From Pelodera strongyloides (taxonomy: Eukaryota; Nematoda; Chromadorea; Rhabditida; Rhabditidae): a DNA stretch of 64,000 bases. Positions 35,701-45,600 of the stretch are shown one piece after another; the first letter of the stretch is position 1, and each line of letters begins with the position of its first letter. A program made the position numbers and the translations under genes. The notes below the pieces were generated by a model. It was not told where the DNA came from. It saw only the letters and a program-made list of their open reading frames with translations, and did not search any database. The DNA lies in NCBI GenBank assembly GCA_036852015.1, contig JAANDG010000020.1:512928-576927 (forward strand), in the 5' to 3' direction.

Positions 35701-38700
35701 GTCGATGGGCACCCAGGAGACCACGGTCTGCCCGGACTCGACGGACAGCCCGGAGAGGACGGAGACTGCGGAGACGACGGTGCACCCGGAATGGACGGAC
35801 ACGATGGATTCCCGGGCACCCCTGGACTCCCAGGAGAGGCCGGACTCCCAGGACTTCCCGGTAAGATTTTGTTTTCAGTAAGGCCAAGCTGATTGGCCTT
35901 TCGTTACTAAATTCGACACACTTTTGTATATTTGTGCATGCCCATTCAGACATAGGTTTTTTGGAAATACAGCAATCAATTTGCAATTAGCCTAGGTTTA
36001 TATAAAGATGAGAAATGATCTTCTAATCTAGGACGTGACGAACATGGACCTCCTGGATACGATGGAGCTCCTGGAGAGCCTGGTCGTGATGGACTCCCCG
36101 GCGTTCCCGGAACTCCTGGAGAGCGAGGAACTGATGGGTATGCGGGAACTCCCGGACTCCCCGGACCTCACGGTGACGCTGGAGTACCTGGATACCCTGG
36201 TTAGTTTTTTGGGTTTTTTAAGCTATAATTTCAAGAAATACGACAAATATTAGCTTCACTATTTCTTATATATTCTTGTTATATAAAAAGGCTAGACGTT
36301 CGACTCATATCATATTAAAAAGCGCAGTAACTCTGTGTGGATTGAATTTCCGTGCCTGAAATACATGGCTCTTTAATTTTATTAATTTTATTTTTTTCTT
36401 CAATATGTTCACTAATATACTGAAGTCGTATTACTTTAGGAGAACGCGGTCTTGTTGGACTCAACGGAAAGGACGGACGTGATGGAGCTCCCGGACTTCC
36501 CGGACGCCCCGGACAGAACGGACTCCCCGGACCTGACGGAGACCGTGGTGACGATGGAGCCTACGGATACCCGGGAATGCCCGGACCTCCCGGATATCAT
36601 GGAGAGAGGTAGGACTATACAAAGTCTTAGATGCCTTTCTTCGAAATTAAACTATCCGTAACGCCTACCAATTGTAAGATAAACTACTAAACTGAACTTT
36701 AATTAATGAGAACTAGTATCATTTTACTTTTACTAGGTGTCTGCTCTACGCAGAACCTCGCCGAAAAATTCATAACTATTGAACACAGTATTGAACCAAT
36801 AAGGTAGCACGAGATTCAACGATTTATTATTATAATCCTTTATTCAGGGGCATGTCTGGACTCCCAGGAATGCCCGGACTTCGTGGGGACGACGGTCTGC
36901 CTGGAATGCCCGGTCTGCCCGGAATGGAGGGAGACTGCGGAGATGATGGACTCCCCGGAATTGACGGAAGACCCGGACTTCCCGGACGACCGGGAGTTAT
37001 GGGACCTCCGGGACCACTCTCTATCACCCGACCTGGAGCTCCCGGATACCCCGGTGAACAGGGATACGAGGGAGAGAAGGGATACCCTGGAGAGCACGGA
37101 ATGCCTGGTAAGCTGAAGTACCTCGAGTATAGGTCACATTCATTGTTTACCATTTATATAGAATCCGTAGAACTATAATAATACATATCATCAATAAACT
37201 ATCCTATGGAAAAACATCGCACAAGCACATCATTTATTACGAACGTTCATCGTGCAACTTTTGTCAAATTAAACCTAGTCCTACGTTCTACTAAACATCG
37301 ACTTTGTACAAGACAAGAGAAAGTCACTGAAAATTTATTTAAATGAAAATAACCTGGGGCAAAACAGTTTATCATAAAAATCACCGTATAATAATAATGT
37401 TTATTGGAATGCAGCAGAGCATAACAAACCAAAAGGTTTGTTATAAACCAAATTACGCCTGTACTTGTTAAATATGAACCAAATTACGCCTGTACTTGTT
37501 AAATATAAACCAAATTACGCCCGTACTTGTTAAATATAAGCACTATTCTTCCAACTAAGCAGTCAAATTTTCTAATCTAAAACACATAGGACTACCTGGA
37601 CCACCTGGACCTGCTGGACGCCCTGGAGCTCTTGGAGAACCTGGACTCCCAGGAAACCCGGGACTTCCCGGTGTCCCAGGAATGCAGGGAGACGCAGGTC
37701 TTCAAGGAGTTCCCGGAAGAACTGGGCACGCTGGAGCACCCGGACAACCCGGATTCCCTGGACAGAGAGGACCAATCGCTCCCAGCAGAGGATTCGTATA
37801 CACCAAGCACTCCCAGACCACCCAGGTGGGGAATTTGTTCCTCAAAAGTGACATCCTTTAACCTTTAAATAGCGCTCCTTGCGTCTCCTCGCGATTTTAC
37901 TTGAAGATGATCACTTATTAAACCACAGTTAGCTGAGTGTTCCACATTCCCACGCCATATATGCTGTTCCATTCTGTGCAGGAATTGCACGGACGGACAC
38001 AACAAATTACATTTGAAAACCCACGTTGAAAAAAATTTGAAAAATTGAAAAATTTCAATACTCACGAAGATATTAGGTGATAAAGTGGTGGATCGATCGG
38101 CCCGAAATGAAAAAGTGTTAATTGTCCCATAGGCAGGACAATTACACTTTTTCATTTCGGGCCGATCGATCCACCACTTTATCACCTAATATCTTCGTGA
38201 GTATTGAAATAGAACACTACTTTTTGTATTCCAAATTTTTATTATCCCTTATAGAAAATAAAGAAACAAAAAAAACAGACACGATTTGAGGTGAGCCGAT
38301 CCCTTTAAACCTGTCTTTTCAGGTTCCCCAATGTCCCGATGGCAGCGCAGCTCTCTGGACCGGATACTCCCTTCTTTACGTTCAGGGTAACGGAAGGTCT
38401 AGTGGACAAGATCTTGGTGTGTTTCACTAATGGATTCTTCTAATCTAGTAGCTAGTACATACAGTGTAAACCCAGTAAACATTCAGCGATGGACTTTTCG
38501 AGAATTGCTCTATGAATTGGTGGAACCTGTTTCTTGGGCAGAAAGAGCTGTCACAAGATATACTGTGAACCGCTTAACTTTACTAACTACACTTTGTGAA
38601 CCTGCAAGCCAATCCTTTAAACTTGAACGCTTATTTCAGGTCAGCCCGGCTCTTGCCTGTCGAAATTCAACGCCATGCCCTTCATGTTCTGTAACATGAA

Positions 38701-40747
38701 CAATGTGTGCCACGTGAGCAGCCGCAATGACTATTCATTCTGGCTTTCCACCGAGGAACCGATGACACAAATGATGAACCCGGTACGGTAGATGTAATCA
38801 CTTTTAGAATATATGTTCTTTTGTTCCGTCTATTTTTGGCGATTTCAATAGTAGGAAGGTTATACTCGAATACTAAACCATTTCAAAGAAGTGGCATCAG
38901 TAAAGTTAGGTAAAGTTAGGCAATTTAGCCTCTAGGTGAAACGTAGGTAAAATAGCGGATTATAATTTGCCTTGGAATGTAAATCTAAAGTAAAACGAAA
39001 ACTGGTCAACTGTATTCCAGCGTACTTTATGCAGTTTCTTCCACTCTGTACCGGCACAGAAATTGTACATAATACATGGAAATCGAGTTGTCCAGCACAG
39101 GGTTCACCACATACTATGCCGAGCATTCTGTATCATTCAGGCTTAAATCAATAAAGTGATTTTAGGTGACCGGTTCGGCCATCCGCCCGTACATCTCTCG
39201 CTGTGCTGTGTGTGAGATTCCCACCCAGATCATGGCAGTCCATTCCCAGGACGTCAGGGTTCCAGAATGCCCCGCGGGATGGAGCTCCCTCTGGAGGGGA
39301 TACTCATTTGTTATGGTGAGGATGTTATAATAAAAATACAATATCGATTGATTGACTAAGTGAAGTTTAATTACCTATTATTGATTAATAACCAGGGTGT
39401 GGCAGGGAGCAGACGTAGTCAAACAAATATTACGTGATCGAAAATGGGAATCGTACGAGCGGGAATCGAACCCGCGTTTATTGATTACCAGTTCAATGCC
39501 GTAGCCGCTACGCTATAACCATTATTTATCATTTCGGTATTACTGTCTTTTAGTCCTCTTTTAAAACATGCATGCGCTGCACGATATCATATGTAGATTC
39601 GACGGTTTCACGCAAAAACGTAAAAATAATATTATTTATTTTCAGCACACCGCTGCCGGAGCCGAAGGCACTGGTCAGTCTCTGCAGTCTCCAGGTTCTT
39701 GCTTGGAAGAATTCCGTGCCGTTCCCTTCATTGAATGTCACGGAAGGGGCACCTGCAACTATTACGCCACCAATCACGGATTCTGGCTCGCCATCGTCGA
39801 CAAGGTAGGAGGATTTACTGTAATGTGCATGCTAGATTCTCAGGCGCGCAGCGCGCAAATGTATAACCGCGTCCGCGGAAAAGATATGGAATTTTAACAT
39901 GGAATGCGGAGAGGCGGAAAAGAGGTTGCTCTGTGTAGGACCAGAGTCTATACCACATTTCTAGTTCAAGCGAACCGATAACCGGTTTTTGAAACGCATC
40001 TCCAATAACTGCTTTCCCCTGTATTTATGCTAAGTGGCGTCGAATTGTAACAATGCTCGGTTGCATGTAATGTATAGGAATAATATGACATCCGTTTCAA
40101 AAACCGGTCGTTATTTCGCTTCAACCCGTAAACTCAGGATATTCCTATTAGGGACTAGACTGTTTCAAATTGTGTCATCTTTATGACTCTTCGAGGGAGT
40201 GCTTCACATATGCTTCGTTCAACAAAAATTTTCATCTCACTTCTTTTTTTTGCTTCAGGACAAGCAGTTCAGCAAGCCGATGTCGCAGACTCTCAAGGCT
40301 GGAGGACTCAAGGACCGCGTTTCCAGATGCCAGGTTTGTATGAAGCCAGTGTGCCATATTTCCGCCGCGCACACTTTTCGCGCCATTTGTGCGCGACACA
40401 AATGCAGAGTTTTAACAGTACTATGTAAATTCTCTTGTTTCTATGCATGTTCACTGACGTTGCGCATGAAACCACAAAAAGGCAGTTACATGAATAGCAC
40501 TCAAACGCAAACATATAAGTCAGAAGTCCGACTCTCATACTTGTCAGAAGTTACCATACAGCATACAACTGCACAGAAATTACTATACAACTGCATAATG
40601 ATGTTTCTATCTAGCAAGAGACGCCTGCTTTGGGTTTTTGAGACGTGTGGGTTTCCTGTCAATGTCCAATAAGCGATTTTCATTTCTCTTTGAGGTCACT
40701 TATATATCATATTTCAGGTGTGCCAAAAGGACGGTCCTCGCTACTAA
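23800..40747 (+). CDS. emb-9: Type IV collagen alpha-1 chain (EMB-9)
   Basis: Secreted basement-membrane collagen that trimerises with alpha-2 (LET-2). 33 exons give one frame of 1755 aa: 23800-23919, 24990-25115, 25680-25796, 26866-26997, 27211-27481, 27735-27859, 28298-28361, 28941-29059, 29396-29563, 29896-30175, 30421-30547, 30678-30774, 31079-31202, 31547-31677, 32021-32260, 32455-32644, 33031-33243, 33543-33641, 33830-34063, 34309-34531, 34853-35093, 35328-35489, 35680-35860, 36032-36199, 36440-36608, 36848-37107, 37590-37825, 38323-38416, 38640-38782, 39166-39315, 39646-39804, 40259-40333, 40718-40747. Signal peptide [15 protein letters not shown] (cleavage near 20), then a four-Cys 7S segment (C24, C27, C31, C33). 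Gly-X-Y repeats with interruptions, e.g. a Gln-rich one in exon 15, run to about 1522. NC1 follows with all 12 cysteines. [14 protein letters not shown] marks alpha-1 rather than alpha-2. Length matches C. elegans EMB-9 (about 1758). Confidence 0.97.
24065..24244. mobile_element. Family A element in emb-9 intron 1
   Basis: TTAAAGCGAAATACCAGCCGG left end; CAGGCCGGTATGCTTTAA right end with a small deletion. Confidence 0.7.
24655..24745. repeat. (GA)n-rich tract
   Basis: AGAGAG/GGGAGAGAG-rich DNA in emb-9 intron 1. Confidence 0.8.
24836..24976. mobile_element. Family B element in emb-9 intron 1
   Basis: TGGTTTGTGAAACGCATATG left part and CGTTTCAAAACCACGCACAA right part, followed by ACCCTTTAA. 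It ends just before the exon 2 acceptor. Confidence 0.55.
25250..25340. repeat. Imperfect short tandem repeat in emb-9 intron 2
   Basis: About seven units of 11-13 bp of the type TTGGACACCCCTGGACTCCC. The plus-strand frame mimics Pro/Leu/Gly-rich protein, but the run is intronic and breaks Gly-X-Y. Confidence 0.8.
25912..25928 (+). repeat. Short telomere-like TTAGGC run
   Basis: TTAGGCTTAGGCTTAGG in emb-9 intron 3. Confidence 0.7.
26528..26698. mobile_element. Family B element in emb-9 intron 3
   Basis: Begins AAAGTGGTATGAAACGTGG and ends CCCTACCACTTT-like, with ATGCAAATTT near the centre. Confidence 0.6.
27503..27682. mobile_element. Family B element in emb-9 intron 5
   Basis: TTAAAGCGGTATGACACGTGG left end; CACGTATAGTATCGCTTTAA right end; TATTATATGCAAATGG centre. 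Confidence 0.7.
27994..28222 (-). mobile_element. tRNA-derived SINE, copy 2, 5'-truncated
   Basis: Reverse orientation in emb-9 intron 6. The CTTTAT tail is at 27995-28012 and the body matches copy 1 (9880-10149). Homology ends near 28212, just upstream of the B box, so the A box is lost. The 11-mer AACGTGTGTCT occurs immediately on both sides (27983-27993 and 28223-28233) and is the target-site duplication expected of target-primed reverse transcription. Confidence 0.88.
28705..28915 (+). mobile_element. Helitron-like element, copy 3
   Basis: Starts TCTTATGCGAACCG after an A and ends TTGCCTGCTGG before a T. It contains CAGACGTTTCATAAGTATGG and hairpin GCGCCTCAGGCGGCG near the 3' end. It lies in emb-9 intron 7 and ends 25 nt before exon 8. 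Confidence 0.7.
29158..29290. mobile_element. Family B-like element in emb-9 intron 8
   Basis: GGCATGTCGTTTGTGAAAC left part with TATTATATGCAAATTTGC centre; right boundary unclear. Confidence 0.45.
30556..30660. mobile_element. Family B element in emb-9 intron 11
   Basis: AAAGGATATAACACGTGG left end with TATTATATGCAAATTG. It fills most of the 130-nt intron between exons 11 and 12. Confidence 0.5.
31215..31390. mobile_element. Family B element in emb-9 intron 13
   Basis: AGTAATTACACGTGGTTTCG, TATTATATGCAAATTGCG and a right part GTTCGTTTCACAAACTGCC. Confidence 0.5.
37446..37545. repeat. 33-bp tandem repeat, three copies
   Basis: Unit AACCAAATTACGCCTGTACT... repeated three times in emb-9 intron 26. 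Confidence 0.9.
38035..38308. mobile_element. Long-TIR element, copy 2 (left arm truncated)
   Basis: Hairpin stem with CACGAAGATATTAGGTGATA and its complement, then the right arm TATTCCAAATTTTTATTATC... to GAGGTGAGCCGATCCCTTTA. The distal left arm is missing. It sits in emb-9 intron 27 and ends about 15 nt before the acceptor of exon 28. Confidence 0.8.
39450..39523 (-). pseudogene. tRNA-Thr(GGU)-like sequence, degenerate
   Basis: On the minus strand the T arm is perfect (GCGGG TTCGATT CCCGC) and the D-arm region reads TAGCGTAGCGGCTACGG. The anticodon loop CTGGTAA would read GGU (Thr). The anticodon stem has mismatches or an 8-nt loop, and the 5' acceptor strand does not pair with TCGTACG. 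It lies within emb-9 intron 30, antisense to emb-9. Confidence 0.45.
39966..40124. mobile_element. Family A element in emb-9 intron 31
   Basis: CAAGCGAACCGATAACCGG left end and CCGGTCGTTATTTCGCTT right end. Confidence 0.6.
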
Positions 40748-41067
40748 ACGAAGCAATTAGTCTTAATTATTATTCTATTCCCTCTTCTCTGTAATTTGTA
40801 CCCCTTTGTTAATGTTCTTTCTCACGAGTACATAAAAATGCTGCCTTCGAAAGTTACAAAAAGTGCCTTGAATCGTGACTCATTGTGCCATAAGAATTGT
40901 TTCAAAATTACCATATTTGTCCTTTAACTTATTTCTAAAAATGCACAATTTTGTAGTTTTCCGTATTGAATAAGTGCACGATAACCCTAATAATGCCAGC
41001 CTGCCGCCTATGATCTTGCCCGCTCGTAAGCCTTTCCAACTTCTGGATTTATACAATCTATCTAACT

Positions 41068-41107
41068 AATAAACATTATAATATTCCGAATTAACTGTGA
41101 ACAATAA
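41068..41107 (+). terminator. Candidate poly(A) signals of emb-9
   Basis: AATAAA at 41068-41073 and again at 41102-41107, about 320-360 nt after the stop codon. Confidence 0.5.
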
Positions 41108-42430
41108 ATGATTAATGTTGGTTGTTGTTGTCAATTACTCCAATGATAGGGCGGTGAGGGACGAGAACCGTTCTCGGGTGCGCAGCGCACCGCGCACCCA
41201 TCCAGAAATGCCAAACGTGCAGCGGCAGCGCACCCCAGCCCTGCCGCGCAGTGCACCAAAAGGAAGGGGCGAGCGCCCCTGGCTGGGGGGTGTGCTGCGC
41301 GGTTGGAGACCACAGCACCGCCCAAGAAAAATCGACGAAATAATTCATTGTAGGTCCGAGTGGTCCCGAAAGACGGCTATCATCCGAACCTTATGTAAAG
41401 AGCTGGGGCAATGGATTTTAATTTTAGAGGTGCTCGATTTTACATGCGAACATGATTCTCGTTCTCACCTCGCACCGCCCCACTTTCATAATTGTCCTCT
41501 GTCAATTTAATAAAAACTTACTACACCCCAATATTCAATATTTTTATTAAACAAACACAATATTATATGAATAAAACGAAAACCGAACACGGACTAGAGT
41601 ACTAAAAAAGGTTACTCGGGCAACAAAACAATTAAAAAACGAGTAATTCTAGTTTACTAAAACGGGGCGGCGCGTTCGCGGTGGTGTTTAAGCTATGCTA
41701 TTGTGCGGCGCCATTCTCGCGCACAAGCACATTCTAATTGTTGATGCTAAAGCAATGTCAAGCTACCACACGCACGATATGCCGCGATTAAGTTTCTACG
41801 TCACACACTAATACCGTATTACTAATTGCTGTCATTTAATAATTAACCACCGAATTAATAACACCGCAACGGTTTTTTTTTCACAAAAGGAGCATTTTAG
41901 TAGAATGGCACAATTAGGAATAAATCCAGGGGATTTAAAAAAATCAATTAGCGCTCTTATGTAACTACCTAGTAAGCTATTTTTTTTAAATATAAACGAA
42001 GGAAAGAACAATAAAGCATATAAAAAGGTGATGTTGAAACTAATCATATATACACAAAAATTTGAATTACACAATAATTATGCACAAAAAGGCCTTATTG
42101 GTAGACAAACTCAAATAAGGCACTTAATTATCAAGCACATAAAATCCAAAGAAATTCTTCGTTCTACAATGATTAAAACGAGTTTGGCTACTTCCCGCGT
42201 TAACGTTTTTTGTGTGTGAATATAGGATCACGTAAACATTTTCTACGTACAATGCAAACCGTTTCCAAAATGAGCAAAATAAATAGCTACTTTATAAGTT
42301 CTTTGTGAAACAATAAATGCATAACTTGAGATGGGAGTTTTCTTATTTTTGATCCGGAAAGGCTGCTTCGGACTCACGTTTTGCATAAGCTCAAGAGATA
42401 CCTACAGGTTCAGCTTCATGATATACATAC
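41108..42430. other. Intergenic between convergent emb-9 and formin
   Basis: 41150-41310 is strikingly GC-rich (GCGCAGCGCACCGCGCACCC) in an AT-rich setting, with a 131-codon frame lacking recognisable motifs. The remainder is AT-rich. No gene is supported. Confidence 0.4.
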
Positions 42431-42432
42431 AA

Positions 42433-42486
42433 GCCTAAGCCTAAGCCTAAGCCTAAGCCTAAGCCTAAGCCTAAGCCTAAGCCTAA
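42433..42486. repeat. Interstitial telomeric repeat (GCCTAA)9
   Basis: Nine uninterrupted GCCTAA units, i.e. TTAGGC on the minus strand, the nematode telomere unit. It lies 155 nt beyond the formin stop codon, possibly inside the 3' UTR and in TTAGGC sense there. Confidence 0.97.
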
Positions 42487-42640
42487 AAGCTCATCCATCA
42501 ATGTGCATTTACAATAGTATAATTATGAAATGTATATTCCTTGCTCACATACCATTAGCCAATAATGAGCTCATTTCCTACCATTTTTATACATCAAACT
42601 TCAATCCCAAAAAAACCTTTACTTCTTATTTGTTTGTATA

Positions 42641-45600
42641 TTATACACTTTTCATCACCATTGCCGGCATTTTCGCCTTCTGATTTCTAATTTTCGAGAT
42701 TGCCTCCGGGCTGGGGGCGGTGCGCCGCGAAGTGGGCGTGGTCGATCTCAAGGGGCGGGGCTTCTCTACAGTATCCATACGCACAAGCGGAGCCTTGGTG
42801 ACGATAGTGCCGGTGCGAATCAGAGAAGGGCGCGACGACGTGCTGACCTGACGTTGAAGCGGAGGGTGAGCGGTCTGGAAATAGAAGGAAGTTAAAGCGG
42901 AGTGGCATGTGGTTTTAAAACATAACCGGGCAAAGTGCTTTCCGTGCACACAATTTGTGTTCCTTTCTGTGCTGAAAAGTTACTGAAATATGTGTCCTGG
43001 AATTCAGTTGCCCGATCCGACTATTCAAATTCATGTGCTATGCTGCTGGCAAATCAAGACACAGACAACTAACTAACAAAAATTGAGTGTCAATCAAAAT
43101 GAGTATGATTGTTTAAATGGTAGAGAAGGATTTTCCACCAACATCTAGTAACACGCCAGATGTTTATGATCGAAACTTCAATTCAGAGCTATTTGGAATT
43201 GACGATATTTTCTTGGTTCAGAAGTGTTCAGAACATAACCTACACTAATATCCGTGGGGATGCTCGTTACAGTAGCGCGGCGCGTGATTGGCGCGGTTCT
43301 GGAGGACGCCGCTCCAGTGTTGGCCGTCTTTGGCCTTGGCGGAAGCCCTAGCGCATGAGTAGTCGCGGTGCGCTTCAGAGGAGTCTTCATAGGAGGTTTC
43401 GTGGCAGGTACATGCACCTTTAAATATGACACATTAGTAAAATATCATATAAAATGTTTAACATTTGTAATACTTATCCACAAATAGATGATTCTACAAT
43501 TACTTTTCCTAACAAATTTACATTGTGTACCATTGTAATAAAATAAAATAAAAATAATATTATCATACTTTGCCTGACTCCGGTGTTCGAGTTTGTGCCA
43601 GCGTTCTTGTCATCGTTCCTGTCGGCGATGGAGTTTTCCTCAGCGTTCCTGTCGGCGATGGTGTTTTAGCTGCTAACGTTTGCGGACCTCTTTTTAGGGA
43701 AGACGACGCCGAGGGTTGCAAAGAGGGTTTCGGACGAGATGGTGCACCTGGATTGTAAATGCCACTTGTAAGAACTACAAGAAATCTCCCATAACATATT
43801 AACAAAGGTCACTTCCGTTGAAAACAATGGATCTTGGCTCTCGGCCGTTTTTTTAGTTAACACTTGAAAATAATGGTATGAACGTTAAAATATAAATTTA
43901 GTTAAATAGAACTTGAGCATAATGAGCATGTTCTACCTTCCGAAGCAGTCCTAGTGGCTGGGGTTGTCCGTGGTACCGTAGACCGTTGCGCAGCAGGCTT
44001 ATCTGTCGGCAGATTTCTGCCAGCTGGTCCTCCTTCTACAGAAGCCGGACTTCGCCTCAAAGGCGTAGTAGTTGGAGGCCGCCGTTTAGGAGTGGTAGCT
44101 GAACAATTTGGCGCATAATTAATGCAATTACCTAAGCTTAATAACGGATCTTCGTACGTAAGTATAAGTGTCTAATTGACTATTACCCCTCAGAATAGCT
44201 AAACAACAGAGTTTGTAAACTTGCTTCAAATAAACTAAAAGCAAAGTACATACCACTCGAAGCGGATGACGCCGTGGAGTTCGTAGACGCGGCTGATGGA
44301 GTCCTTCTCACTAGAGATTGCTTAGAAGGCGACTTCTGAAGCGGTTTTCCATCCAACGAGCTTCCCGTCCTAACTCCGGTCCTCTGAGTGGGCACACGCG
44401 CGGGTACGGGCCCTGGAGCAGTACCCGAGCCCCTCACCGGGACGGTACGTACCGTTACCGTTTTTGTGGTCTTTTCCGGTTGTGCCGTCGCAAGTCGTTG
44501 CCGCGAAAGTGCGGAACCGACGCTGGGTGCCTGAAGGAAAGAACCGATTGCCGATAACCAACGATTATAACAATTCTATTATATCATTTATAGTCTTACG
44601 CGACATCGAAATAACTCATTATCAGGTGGAAGACTGTCATATATTATACTTAGAACTGACATATATGATAGTTGTAGTATCGCGCGCAATAACGCAAGAA
44701 AAATTAGGAGGCCTGAAGCATATTTATTATTATTTTATTACCTTCTGCAAACCTACCGTCGGCCGTTTTTCAATGGTTGTTCGAGTTGTGGTTGTGGTGA
44801 ATAGAGGCTGCTAAAACAACTTATTAATCGGACGAGACAAGGCAAGTTTACAAACGTACCAATTGCACAACCGGTGAAAAATAAACTACCCCATTTACAC
44901 ATATTTGAAGAAAAATTGCTCACATCAGAAGCAATCTTCCCGAGACTCGGAGTTTTCCTAGCCACGGGTTCGGTTCCTTCGGAGGTCATCGATTTTGCGG
45001 TTGCCACTTTTGTGGAAACTAAAAACAGACATAATCTAATAATGCATAGTTTCTCAATCAGGATGCCAGATTCAGCACCACGTATGGTGCGTAATCTAGG
45101 GCTAATTAAACAATTATATAGCAAAGCAATTAGGAAATATAACTCGAATTAACATTTACCCGATGTAGGAACTGCAATCTGTTTCTTCAAAAGAGCTGGT
45201 CGCTGCAGTCTACTGAGTGGTGAGGCAGTCTTTGCAGGAGTTGGAATAGGCACAGGGCTCTAAATTTACAAACTACTATACATTTATCATTACCAAGGCC
45301 AACACTCCAGTTCCTTGTTTATTTTAACTTGGCCCGCTCCATGCCAGGGCCTTCTGAACCAGAACAGTGGATTATTTATATCAATATCAATTCGATAATA
45401 TTAAGTCAAACCTATCTTATTATATAAAAGAGTAACTGTAGCGTAATTTGCATACCGATGTGCGTTACGGAAATGCAAATTTCGTGTTCGGGAATAAAAA
45501 GCGTTTCGCAGCTCAATATCGAAAGCATATGCAATTGTTTCCTATTATGTGAATTTTTTATGATACATTTGAAGCTTTGTATATAAGTATTCCCATGCTA

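Noticed and set aside
24950..37175. Minus-strand and shifted-frame Pro/Ser-rich frames across the collagen exons
   Set aside because: Shadows of Gly-X-Y coding; reverse frames of CCCGGA-type codons stay open by composition.
23800..40747. Assignment to the alpha-2 type IV collagen gene (let-2)
   Set aside because: The NC1 motif [14 protein letters not shown] and LKAG near the C-terminus match alpha-1, and lpd-7 and rpl-9 as neighbours fit the emb-9 chromosome.
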